A DNA stretch of 64,000 nucleotides from Lingula anatina (lineage: Eukaryota > Brachiopoda > Lingulata > Lingulida > Lingulidae), in assembly GCF_001039355.2 (NCBI RefSeq), contig NW_019775421.1:234222-298221 (forward strand). Reading direction: 5' to 3'. A program made the translations under genes and the position numbers. The notes under the pieces are model-generated. The model made no database searches, was not told where the DNA came from, and saw nothing but the letters and a program-made list of their open reading frames with translations. Of the stretch, positions 48,028 through 57,393 are shown piece after piece. Every line of letters begins with the position of its first letter. Position 1 is the first letter of the stretch.

Positions 48028-51000
48028 TTAAACAAACACAGATTGGTCTTCTGTGTTGACATTGACCATTATTTCAATATAATCTTTTAAAATCTTCCCT
48101 TGTTTCTCTGACAACTCACTCAAACTTGCATGTAGTTCCATGATGTACGCGTCCGTCATCCACGCAGGTTTTCTTCTGGTTCTTTTTGATCTTCTCAAAG
48201 ATTTTTCTTCAATATCATTCTTCTCACTACTCTGTTCACCTGTGCACACATTATCACCACTCAGAGAAATTCTGTCATTCTTTTCCTCAACATATACATC
48301 ACCTGTGTACTCAGTTTCACCAATTTGAGAAATTCCATCATTCTTTTCTTCAACATATGCATCATCTGTGCACTCAGTATCAACACTCTGAGAAATTCTT
48401 TCATACTCATTATCATTTTCTATACGTTCCTCTACGTCACGTTCACTCATACTTTCTGCCTTTCCAGGTAAAATGATATCAACATAAAGCTGATTTTCTT
48501 CCTCACTGTCTGAATCACTCTTATTGACACATTTACTCTGACATATACGGGTTTTATTTTTCTTTGGTTTGACACAGCTATTTGACTTAGACATTGATGA
48601 CGATATTGGTAACAATAAGTTTCGGTGTAATACTTTGGTTTGTTTTCCACCTTCCCTCTGGACTTGATATACAGGGATTTCTTTGTTGGGCTGGGATAAA
48701 ACAACGAAAACTTCATCTTGCCACCTGTCAGCCAATTTGTGTTTCCCCCCTTCCTTAAATGCCACAGTTTTTACTAAAACTCTGTCACCTGGATGTAGAG
48801 TCGCATTTCTCACTTTTAAATCATACACGTCTTTTTGATTCTTTTGTGCTCTCTGAATATTTTCTTTTGCTAATTGGTGAGCTTTGAACAATTTGGCTTT
48901 AAAGTCTTTCATATATTGTGTGTACGATTCCTGAGATTTTTCATGGCTATCACTGTCAAGCAAAGTGTCTATAGGAAGACGAGGTTCCCGGCCAAACATT
49001 AATGAAAAAGGTGAGTAACCAGTGGAGTTGTGAATGGTACTATTGTACGCATGAACCAAAAATGGCAAATGACTCTTCCAGTCTTTCTTCTCTTCCTCCT
49101 CGAGAGTACCCAGCATGTTTAAAAGAGTATGATTAAAACGCTCACACATGCCATTTCCCATAGGGTGATAAGGGGTGGTACGACTTTTTTCAATGTTGGC
49201 AATTTCACACAAATTCTTTATGATAGAACTTTCAAAGTTGCGACCTTGATCGCTGTGCAGACGAGCAGGAAAACCGTAATGCACAATAAGATTTTCAAAG
49301 AGCGCTTTTGCTGTAGTTTTGGCCGTTTGATTTCGGGTAGGGACCGCCAATGCATATCTTGTAAAGTGGTCGGTCATAACTAGAATGCTATCAAAACGAC
49401 CTTTAGAAGGTTCAAGGCTCAAGAAGTCTATGCAAACCAATTCCATAGGCTGAGTTGTATGAATATTGACTAGTGTTGCAGCGGGCACTGAAACAGGGGT
49501 TTTTCTTTTTACGCATCGACCACAAGAACTTATTTTTTCTGATACATCTTTTGCCATAGATGGCCAAAAGAACCTATTTCTTACTAACTGTAAAGTACGG
49601 TCTCTTCCAAAGTGTCCCATATGATCATGTAACATTTCCAAAACATACTCTCTCTTGCATTTCGGCAATACAAGTTGATACATGTATTTCTCACCAACCT
49701 TTCTCTTCCTATATAACACACCATTCCTCAAAGTCAGATGATTCCACTCATAACACAAACACCGCACTTCCTTGCTTTCATTTTTTAATTGTCTTAGCGA
49801 TGGTTTGTTGTTGTTCAGTAAAAATGCAATTACCTTGGAAATACCCCTGTCCGATTCCTGGACAGTTTTCCAATCAATTTGTGAACACATACCCTCTTCA
49901 TGAGAAAATTCGGTGACACTTGCAGAGAGTGCTAGTGTATCAATGAAAGAAGGTTCACCTAATACTCCATCAGACACAGCATGAAAGACATTGGAGTGTA
50001 TTGTGTTAGAATGAGGAATTCTTGACATGCCATCCGCATCTTTGTTATTTAGGCCACTTCTGTAAGATATTGAAAAGTTATAATTCCCTAATTCTGCTAG
50101 CCATCTGTGCCCTGTAGCATCCAATTTGGCTGTTGTGAGAATGTAGGTGAGAGGATTGTTGTCTGTGACAACATGAAAAGTTTGGCCATAGAGGTAATCA
50201 TGGAATTTTTCAGTGACAGACCACTTTAATGCTAGGAATTCTAATTTATGAGTGGTGTAGTTTCTTTCTGATTGACTTAAACTTCTTGATGCGTAGGCTA
50301 TCACACGGAGAGCACCATTTTGCTTTTGATATAGGACTGCACCTAAGCCGCTGTGACTGGCGTCTATGTGCAATTCGAAAGGAAGATTGTAGTCTGCATA
50401 GGCAAGGATAGGTGGTGAAGATAGAATGTCTTTCAGAGTATTGAAAGAGGAAAGATGGGGTTTGCTGAAACAAATATTGTGATTCTTGTCATGTTTTCCC
50501 TTCAATAAATCGGTAAGAGGTTTGGCAATCTTTGCATAATCTTTCACAAATCTTCTGTAATAACCTGCAAAACCAAGGAATTGTCTTAATTCTTTGAGAG
50601 TGGTAGGAATGGGCCAATTTTGTAAAGAGTTGATTTTCTCAGGGTCTGTGCAAATTCCATTTTCTGAAATGATGTGACCAAGATATTTCACCTTTCTTTT
50701 GAAGAACTGACATTTTGAGGCTTTCAACTTCAGACCACACTCATTCAAGCGCTTGAACACTTTTCTTAAACGATCCAAGTGTTCATCAAGTGTACTGGAA
50801 AAAACGATTATGTCATCCAAGTATATGCAACATTCGCGCATTGTCATGTCACCAAAACAACGTTCCATTAGGCGCTGAAAAGTTGCTGGGGCATTTGTCA
50901 ACCCAAAAGGTAAACGATTGCACTCAAAAAGGCCTACATTTGTTACTGAGAATGCCGTTTTCTCTTTATCACTTTCCTCCATTTCAACCTGCCAGTACCC

Positions 51001-52191
51001 TGACTTCAAGTCCAGCGAAGAAAACCATTTGGATCCTGCCATATTGTTGAGGATATCATCCACACGAGGCAATGCATACGCATCCTTAATTGTACGGCTG
51101 TTTAGTTTGCGGTAGTCAATGCAAACTCTAAGTTTACCATCCCGTTTTCTTACACAAACCACATTGGAAGACCAGGGACTATGGGATTCACGAATGGCAC
51201 CACATGCAAGCATCTCCTTCAGATGTGCTTTGAGTTCCTCATGCACAGCAGGTGGTACACGTCTGCACCGTTCCTTGAATGGTTCATCATTGGAGAGCTT
51301 AATTGCATGTTTCACAAGTGTGGTGTGTCCTAAATCTGTATCAGACTTTGAAAATACACACGACCATTCATCCATCAACTTTTTCACTTTTTCCTTTTCA
51401 CCAACTGTAAGATCACTACCAGCCAACATTTTTTCAATCTCGTTGCTGTCACAAGCATCATTGTCAACACATTGATTAGATATATGACTGATCTCACTCA
51501 CTTGCGCAACAACACACTTGGCAGGTATATTCACACACTTTTGACTGACGTTCGTGATTTCAACTGGGATTTTTGAACTACCATTCACTTCAATCAAACC
51601 GGGTGTCAACATCAAACCACCAGGAAGATTATTATGAGACTCTACCAACAATGGGATTTTGCAACCATAGGCAACCCTCAGAAATCCATGTACAATGACT
51701 GATTGATTCGGATGTAATTCAACAGATTTTGTAGAATGCACCAGATTGGACTTAAAAGGAGATTTTAAATCATTGACCTGGTTCATGATGTTTGTTCCTA
51801 TCACCACAGGCACCTTCATATTGTACTCGGTGTCAGGCACAACAAGAAAGATTGCTGACATAGAAATTGGACTTTCTGAAATTCTAGAAAAATTCTGAAA
51901 TAAAGAAAAATCTGCTTCTATGTAACCAGTATAGGGTAATATCATTCCATTTGCACCATGAATTGTTATCAAATTTTCCATAGGCATGATATCCCTGTGT
52001 TTCATATGCTTATCAACAAATGAAATTGCTACTGTAGACACCATTGACCCAGTATCCCACAATCCAATACAAGGGACTTCATCAACCTGAATATGAAATT
52101 CATTAGCTGGGCCTACAATGTTTTCAATGGGGCTGGTGTTCACCTTTCCCAACAATTGCCCCTTGTTTTGCTGAGAACGAACTAGTTTAAA
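48028..52191 (-). CDS. pol: gypsy Pol: protease, reverse transcriptase, RNase H, integrase
   Basis: One uninterrupted frame of 1375 codons below 52155; it has no ATG there and is open upstream to the gag frameshift site. Numbered from 52155: retropepsin DTGS at 34-37; RT with LDLKSGYW near 381 and YLDD at 445-448; RNase H with HIDAS near 597, TDNNPL near 664 and DADGMSR near 706; integrase zinc finger H843, H848, C878, C881 and catalytic D910, D969, E1005, the last two 35 residues apart as in D,D35E. A GPY/F-like module (HPGDRVLVK onward) follows. The C-terminus has an acidic tandem-repeat tail (VEEKNDGIS-type units) and a basic stretch (RRSKRTRRKPAW). Every catalytic residue I looked for is present, so it is probably active. 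Expressed as a Gag-Pol fusion by -1 frameshifting. Confidence 0.97.
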   Translation of the reverse strand, partial: FKLVRSQQNKGQLLGKVNTSPIENIVGPANEFHIQVDEVPCIGLWDTGSMVSTVAISFVDKHMKHRDIMPMENLITIHGANGMILPYTGYIEADFSLFQNFSRISESPISMSAIFLVVPDTEYNMKVPVVIGTNIMNQVNDLKSPFKSNLVHSTKSVELHPNQSVIVHGFLRVAYGCKIPLLVESHNNLPGGLMLTPGLIEVNGSSKIPVEITNVSQKCVNIPAKCVVAQVSEISHISNQCVDNDACDSNEIEKMLAGSDLTVGEKEKVKKLMDEWSCVFSKSDTDLGHTTLVKHAIKLSNDEPFKERCRRVPPAVHEELKAHLKEMLACGAIRESHSPWSSNVVCVRKRDGKLRVCIDYRKLNSRTIKDAYALPRVDDILNNMAGSKWFSSLDLKSGYWQVEMEESDKEKTAFSVTNVGLFECNRLPFGLTNAPATFQRLMERCFGDMTMRECCIYLDDIIVFSSTLDEHLDRLRKVFKRLNECGLKLKASKCQFFKRKVKYLGHIISENGICTDPEKINSLQNWPIPTTLKELRQFLGFAGYYRRFVKDYAKIAKPLTDLLKGKHDKNHNICFSKPHLSSFNTLKDILSSPPILAYADYNLPFELHIDASHSGLGAVLYQKQNGALRVIAYASRSLSQSERNYTTHKLEFLALKWSVTEKFHDYLYGQTFHVVTDNNPLTYILTTAKLDATGHRWLAELGNYNFSISYRSGLNNKDADGMSRIPHSNTIHSNVFHAVSDGVLGEPSFIDTLALSASVTEFSHEEGMCSQIDWKTVQESDRGISKVIAFLLNNNKPSLRQLKNESKEVRCLCYEWNHLTLRNGVLYRKRKVGEKYMYQLVLPKCKREYVLEMLHDHMGHFGRDRTLQLVRNRFFWPSMAKDVSEKISSCGRCVKRKTPVSVPAATLVNIHTTQPMELVCIDFLSLEPSKGRFDSILVMTDHFTRYALAVPTRNQTAKTTAKALFENLIVHYGFPARLHSDQGRNFESSIIKNLCEIANIEKSRTTPYHPMGNGMCERFNHTLLNMLGTLEEEEKKDWKSHLPFLVHAYNSTIHNSTGYSPFSLMFGREPRLPIDTLLDSDSHEKSQESYTQYMKDFKAKLFKAHQLAKENIQRAQKNQKDVYDLKVRNATLHPGDRVLVKTVAFKEGGKHKLADRWQDEVFVVLSQPNKEIPVYQVQREGGKQTKVLHRNLLLPISSSMSKSNSCVKPKKNKTRICQSKCVNKSDSDSEEENQLYVDIILPGKAESMSERDVEERIENDNEYERISQSVDTECTDDAYVEEKNDGISQIGETEYTGDVYVEEKNDRISLSGDNVCTGEQSSEKNDIEEKSLRRSKRTRRKPAWMTDAYIMELHASLSELSEKQGKILKDYIEIMVNVNTEDQSVFV

Positions 52192-53150
52192 GAAGGACAG
52201 TTTCTTTGAATATGCCCCCCTTTACCACATTTGTAGCATTTCACCTCCCTTTTCCTTCTCTCCTGTTTCATTTCCAGTTTTTCAATACGTTCATTCATTT
52301 TTGTGATTTGTTTAATTAACTCATCCATTTTATCAGAAATATCTGACTGAGGTGTGGAAACCGAAGAAGCAGTTTGGGATTCACAATGAACAGGTTTGGA
52401 AGAAGATACTGTAGTCTGGGCTCTACTTTGTACAGGCTTAGACACAATTTCCTGTTCTAAAACTCTTGCAGCAGTAAGTAATTTTGCAAAAGAGTCACCG
52501 TTATCAAATTTATGTCTCAAACCATTTTTGACATAAGCAGACGATAACCCTTTGTAAAATTTATTTCTGAGCATGTTGTTATGCACCTCTGGTTCCTGCA
52601 AATTTTCTGTATCTGAAATAGAAGACAAAAGTTTTTCTAACCTGCATGCCCAGAGTGTGATGCTTTCGTTGGGATTTTGTTTTGCTGAAAAAAACTTTTC
52701 ATATAAATCTTCCGCCGGCAATACGTCGCCAAAATGTTTATTCATCATGTCCAGCACTGCTGTAACACCTGCCTCATGACCTAGGCTAAGTAAAAGTTCA
52801 CATGCCACTCCCTTTAGTGATTTTCTTATTGCCTGCAAAATCATGGATTCATCATATGATTCATCCTTTAATAGAGCTTCCACCTCATATTTCCATTGCT
52901 TATATGAAGCCTCTCCCATTTGAGTACCCCCTGAAAATTTTACCAAATAGGGTATTGCAGTTGTTCTAATCATTACTTCAGACGGGGATTTGTGGGGCTT
53001 AGGGGTGGAATGAGAAAAGTGTATTTTCCTTTTGGTCTTAGAAGAACTGAAACCAAAACGAGAAGTTCCAACATTTCCAGAGACACCAATGTCGCCTGGA
53101 GATTTATATACAGGTTCCTCCGACTCATGATCAGAATCTGAAGACTCCAT
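52182..53150 (-). CDS. gag: gypsy Gag with PNMA-like capsid and CCHC knuckle
   Basis: 322 codons from ATG at 53150 to TAG at 52182. An acidic, Ser-rich N-terminus is followed at about 68-200 by an alpha-helical capsid region. That region has PYLVKFSGG, YKQWKYEVEALL, KSLKGVACELLL and LYEKFFSAKQNPNESITLWA, a pattern like the capsids of PNMA/Ma-type domesticated Gag proteins and their gypsy relatives. A coiled-coil-like stretch (MDELIKQITKMNERIEKLE) precedes one zinc knuckle, C305-x2-C308-x4-H313-x4-C318. It forms the particle that packages the element RNA. No defects are seen. The PNMA resemblance is by pattern and needs a profile search. Confidence 0.93.
   Translation of the reverse strand: MESSDSDHESEEPVYKSPGDIGVSGNVGTSRFGFSSSKTKRKIHFSHSTPKPHKSPSEVMIRTTAIPYLVKFSGGTQMGEASYKQWKYEVEALLKDESYDESMILQAIRKSLKGVACELLLSLGHEAGVTAVLDMMNKHFGDVLPAEDLYEKFFSAKQNPNESITLWACRLEKLLSSISDTENLQEPEVHNNMLRNKFYKGLSSAYVKNGLRHKFDNGDSFAKLLTAARVLEQEIVSKPVQSRAQTTVSSSKPVHCESQTASSVSTPQSDISDKMDELIKQITKMNERIEKLEMKQERRKREVKCYKCGKGGHIQRNCPSLN
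52185..52191 (-). promoter_or_regulatory. -1 ribosomal frameshift site T_TTA_AAC
   Basis: In the gag frame the last codons are TCT TTA AAC TAG, so the canonical slippery heptamer TTTAAAC abuts the gag stop. The pol frame is exactly -1 relative to gag and is open through this point. I did not fold the downstream RNA to look for a stimulatory structure. Confidence 0.8.
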
Positions 53151-54885
53151 TTCAAGAAATGAGATGCACAGTACAGCAATAAAAGAAATGTAAAAATTAC
53201 AGGCAAGTCCCGATTGATATCAGAATAGATGAAAGAATGCGAAATAAACAGTTCTAGAAAAAGAATGGTGAGGTTTAGTATAGCTTAATTTGCCATGATA
53301 CAAATAAATAAATAAATAAATACGTTTCTTTTTCTATTTACACACAAATAAAATTGAAAATTATCAATGAGTGTACTATCAAACAAATGAAAACTATCCG
53401 ACCTATCGGTCTACTGTCATTACCAAATTATGACTACAACGGATAGTAAATCCTATCAAAAGTGATAAGAAATATAATCAAACCAAAACCAGCACACTGA
53501 TAAACTAGGTCAACTAAGTTTATACGTATTTCACTGCTACCAAGAAATAAAGGCTTAGCAGTAACACCGGCAATGCTGAATCAACGCTACTAATTACTGT
53601 GAAATACACACTACTACGATACAAAGTGGAGTGGAATCGCGGTTGTTGTTCGCTGTAGCGTAACTTGATTTTGGTATTGTTCACTGTAGCGTAACTTGAT
53701 TTGAGGGTTGTTCACTCATGCATAACAACAACACACCTTGAAAATAGTTGTCTCGTGCTACCCAGGTGTAAGTGAACAGCAAAAAATAAAATGTAATGTT
53801 CCTAATGAAAAATAAGAGTCTATATACACTATTATTTACATACGCTAATGCACAAGAGAGTTAACATAATATTACTCCGGTCAACAAAAACAACAAAACT
53901 GTAACGGGAAGTAATATCCACTAAACTACTCTCGTAAACAATCAGCAAACAAACAAACAAACAATGTGTTATGAAAATTTCACCTTGACAGACTAACAAT
54001 CGACAATGGACTTAAAGGCAGTCCTGTGATTAGACCAACTAATGTAGCTTGCTTTTTCCCTCCGCACATGCGTAATTCACCTTAGGGTTTTCAGTTTTCA
54101 GAAAAACACATCACAAATTACTATACACACAATGACTTACTCACTGATAGGGTCAAGAGGTGAATATAAGGGACATTATATGGGCAAAACCACAATATCA
54201 TATAAATAATGTACGTCTATCAACGGAAACTTGTCCAAGCTAGAAATACCGATAGCTTCTGATTATATGGTTCACAAATTATACCAAAATCAGCAAAGAC
54301 AATTTTTACAAGGACAATGTACTTCAACTAATCAAATGGGTAATAAAACAGTCACTCAATCAATGTCAATATATAAGAAACACATTGAACAGCATCCACA
54401 ACTTTAGATGCACATTTATATACAGTTCGCAAAGGCAAATTGTCACTGGTGGACTCATCCAATCATCAATGATTCAATATCAATGTCAACGACTTGCAAA
54501 AGTCATATACATATATACAGTCAATTGTTGCAACTTACGTGAAGTATCTGCTTTATTACTTCACCTTTCTCCACTCAGTCTGAGCTCAGATCAGAATAGA
54601 CGTCTGTTTTCGGCCAAATTTTCAAGGACCAGGTTTCGGGGATGAAGGCGTTCTCTGTTGAAGAGGGTACTTCAGGTCTACGCCACGACGCTCTCATGTA
54701 GAGGTTCAGAGGTTACCAAAGTGATGTTCACACCAACCGACGCTCTGTTGTAGAGGTTCAGAAGTTACTGAAGCGATATTCACACCAAACGATCGTCCAC
54801 GCTCTGTTGTAGAGGGAACCATATGCGAGAGGTACCGGAATCTATTACACAGTTATTCAATCTGACGGGAAGTTTTTGTCAAATC
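53151..54885 (-). other. long gypsy leader
   Basis: About 1.7 kb between primer site and gag ATG, non-coding. It holds a near-repeat GTAGCGTAACTTGATTT (about 53650-53710) and three copies of a unit around CGCTCTGTTGTAGAGG (about 54690-54830). Such leaders often carry packaging or internal-initiation signals; that is inference. Confidence 0.6.
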
Positions 54886-54902
54886 TCCCGGACGAGCCCC
54901 CA
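54886..54902 (-). promoter_or_regulatory. primer binding site, tRNA-Pro type
   Basis: Two bases inside the 5' LTR the element strand reads TGGGGGCTCGTCCGGGA. This is complementary to the 3' end of tRNA-Pro, the same primer class used by murine leukaemia virus. Confidence 0.88.
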
Positions 54903-54904
54903 TG

Positions 54905-55384
54905 TGTCACAGTTTGTTTTAATTGGATGAATAACAAACTTCTGTGTAATAGACAAGGATTTATTTGACCTGTAGAATAAAGGAAGTAAATGTATGACCG
55001 TGCTGGTCAGATACAAGTGACAAAGTCAATCTTTGTTATAGTGAATAAAACATTTAAACAAAATAACTAATTAAATAACCAAACCCGTTTAATAGTATAA
55101 ATAACTAAACAAATAGCTTACTAACAATGTATCATGGCAATTTACATTTAAAAAAAATACTCAGCTCACCTGTAGAATAAAGGAAGTAAATGTATGACCG
55201 TGCTGGTCAGATACAAGTGACAAAGTGAAAAGGGCGCGGCAAACGACTACGACTAAGATCACGTGAAGATGATTCTCATCACGTGTGAGAAGTAACCAAT
55301 GAACGCACACCAAAGAGAGAAAGAAAGAAAGAAGAAATAGATAAATGAATATAGTAAAAATACACGAAACCATACACTGTCACA
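54905..55384 (-). repeat. 5' LTR of the gypsy element
   Basis: 480 bases, matching the other LTR throughout by eye, including the 59 bp internal duplication (54968-55026 and 55168-55226). Transcription of the element would start here and run leftward, away from unit 5. Confidence 0.97.
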
Positions 55385-55445
55385 AATGCATGATGTGAAC
55401 ACATTTCACGTAAAAGATAATGAAGGATCCAAACAGCAGTTAACC

Positions 55446-57324
55446 ATGATGGCAACGAAGAAATTTGTGGCCGTCCTTTTGGCAGGATATGCTCTACTTA
55501 TGATATGGTTTGGCGCGTCGAATTCTTCATCTTTATGGTTTCGGGTTCAGCCTCAGACGAAATTTATTGAAGATTTAATTCTTCAGACGACATCTTCTAT
55601 GTCTAAAGGGCACTGTGCACTCCACTGTCTTGGACACAACAGCTGCCTAGGTGCATATTACTGCGGTAACACAAAGACTTGTGCTCTTACCAATTTCAAC
55701 TGTTCCGGCGTTCAGGCGGGGTTCCTGTTGAGTGACCCAAACTGCTTATACATAGAGGCACGGAATCGCAAAGTATCTTGTCTGGTGAGTTATATTTTAT
55801 CAGTTAAAAGGATCTATGTCGAGACAAAATGTTGCATTTTATCTTAACTCGATCTACACCTCGGATATGTTATTAAATGTTAATAGATATTACCATCCAC
55901 TGGTAATGAAACATCTTGTTTTTCACGGATGTCTTCAAATTTTAGTATTAAGGATTTCTTTCATTACTGATGCCATTAGAAATAGTCTTGCAAATGTTAC
56001 TATTCCAAAGTCTGTTAAAACAGAAAATTTGGAAAGAATGAAAAAGTCAAAGTAGAAAATAGCTAAATTATATGGAATTATTAAAAATACAAAGAAAATC
56101 ATTTTTTCCTACTTACATTGGCTGTTTTAATACCAATTTTACCGAAATCATTTAGCTTTAAATAAATGGTCATTTTGTCATTCAAGTCAGTTAATCTTGT
56201 AAGTCCAATATGCACATTTTGGAAAACAGAAAAATGTGAACACAAAAACCTTTGCTTTGCTCTTAAAATAATCGTATAGAAAATATGTAAGGAAAGTGAC
56301 CAACTAAATGGTCAGTGGCGTTATTTACATTTTTAGCCGTTGAAATGATCGGATAACCAGCAAAGAATTATAACGTTATGTGAATGCTTTAGAGTGTTTT
56401 TAAATGTTTAAGATAACGCTTTAATAAGTAATATATATGTATATTTTAAAGATTGTAACAGCACTGTGTAAGACACGAGAAATATGCACTTTAAAAAGTC
56501 AAAATAACCAAACAAGCACTCAGTCTCGCTTTGACAGGTACTGAGTAGTTTACCATGAAAAGTTTTAGCTAAATATCATCAACTGTGTATACACACAGAT
56601 ATTATTCACGACACCTATGCCAACTGAAATAACGAGCGAGTTCCTAAGAATATTAATATTAAAGCAAAAGCCACACAATCCACAGGTTTATCTAAAACAC
56701 TATTAATTTATTCGTAAGTAATTTTTTGCTGAGTTTGAAAAAAAATCTGGTTAAATATAAACAGTTCTGTATACAGGAATAGTTATAGTGTAATATTGCA
56801 CGGTATGAAAAGTAGAAAAAGCACCATGGGATGTTCAATAATGATATGGCCCATCCCCTACGTCGCAATAGCTCTACAAGGTCGACCAGGCTAAACAAAT
56901 GGGTTTCCATAGACACTAGATTCTTGCATGAAATAATCTATAATCATGGCTATTTTTATAATAAAAACATTCATAATGTCATTACTTTGTTTCAGAAAAG
57001 GTGTTTTGACAAAGTGTTTTCATAATATCATTAAAATACGAAAGAATCGACATTTTGGCCAATATATTTCTAACTGTGGTAAAATAAGCAAAATGTTCAT
57101 AGGCTTGGTTGTTGGATATACATGAAAATTCTCAAACACAAGCCTAAAATTTTCCGTACCGTTAGCTTACGGCCAACCTGGTCGAAGGCCTTCATCAGAC
57201 CGACGTGAGACTTGCCTGTAACTGACAATAGCAAGCAACAGATTTTTCGAAACGTAAGTTTTTGAAACGATGCAACTAACGAAAGTTAAGATAATCAATC
57301 AAACTACCCCAGTACAGGAACTAT

Positions 57325-57393
<69 letters not shown>

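Larger units (their letters stand above)
47373..55384 (-). mobile_element. complete Ty3/gypsy LTR retrotransposon
   Basis: An 8012 bp element on the minus strand with 480 bp LTRs, tRNA primer site, intact gag and pol, polypurine tract and AATG target duplication (47369-47372 and 55385-55388). Unit 1 shows the empty site with a single AATG (16061-16064). By eye the two LTRs are identical over all 480 bases, so the insertion is very young. The element has no env. Order protease-RT-RNase H-integrase defines the gypsy group. It lies antisense to the lectin genes, and its right edge is 61 bases upstream of the unit 5 start codon. Confidence 0.97.

Noticed and set aside
47853-48028. Possible env gene downstream of pol
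   Set aside because: Only about 170 bases separate the pol stop from the polypurine tract, so there is no room for one.
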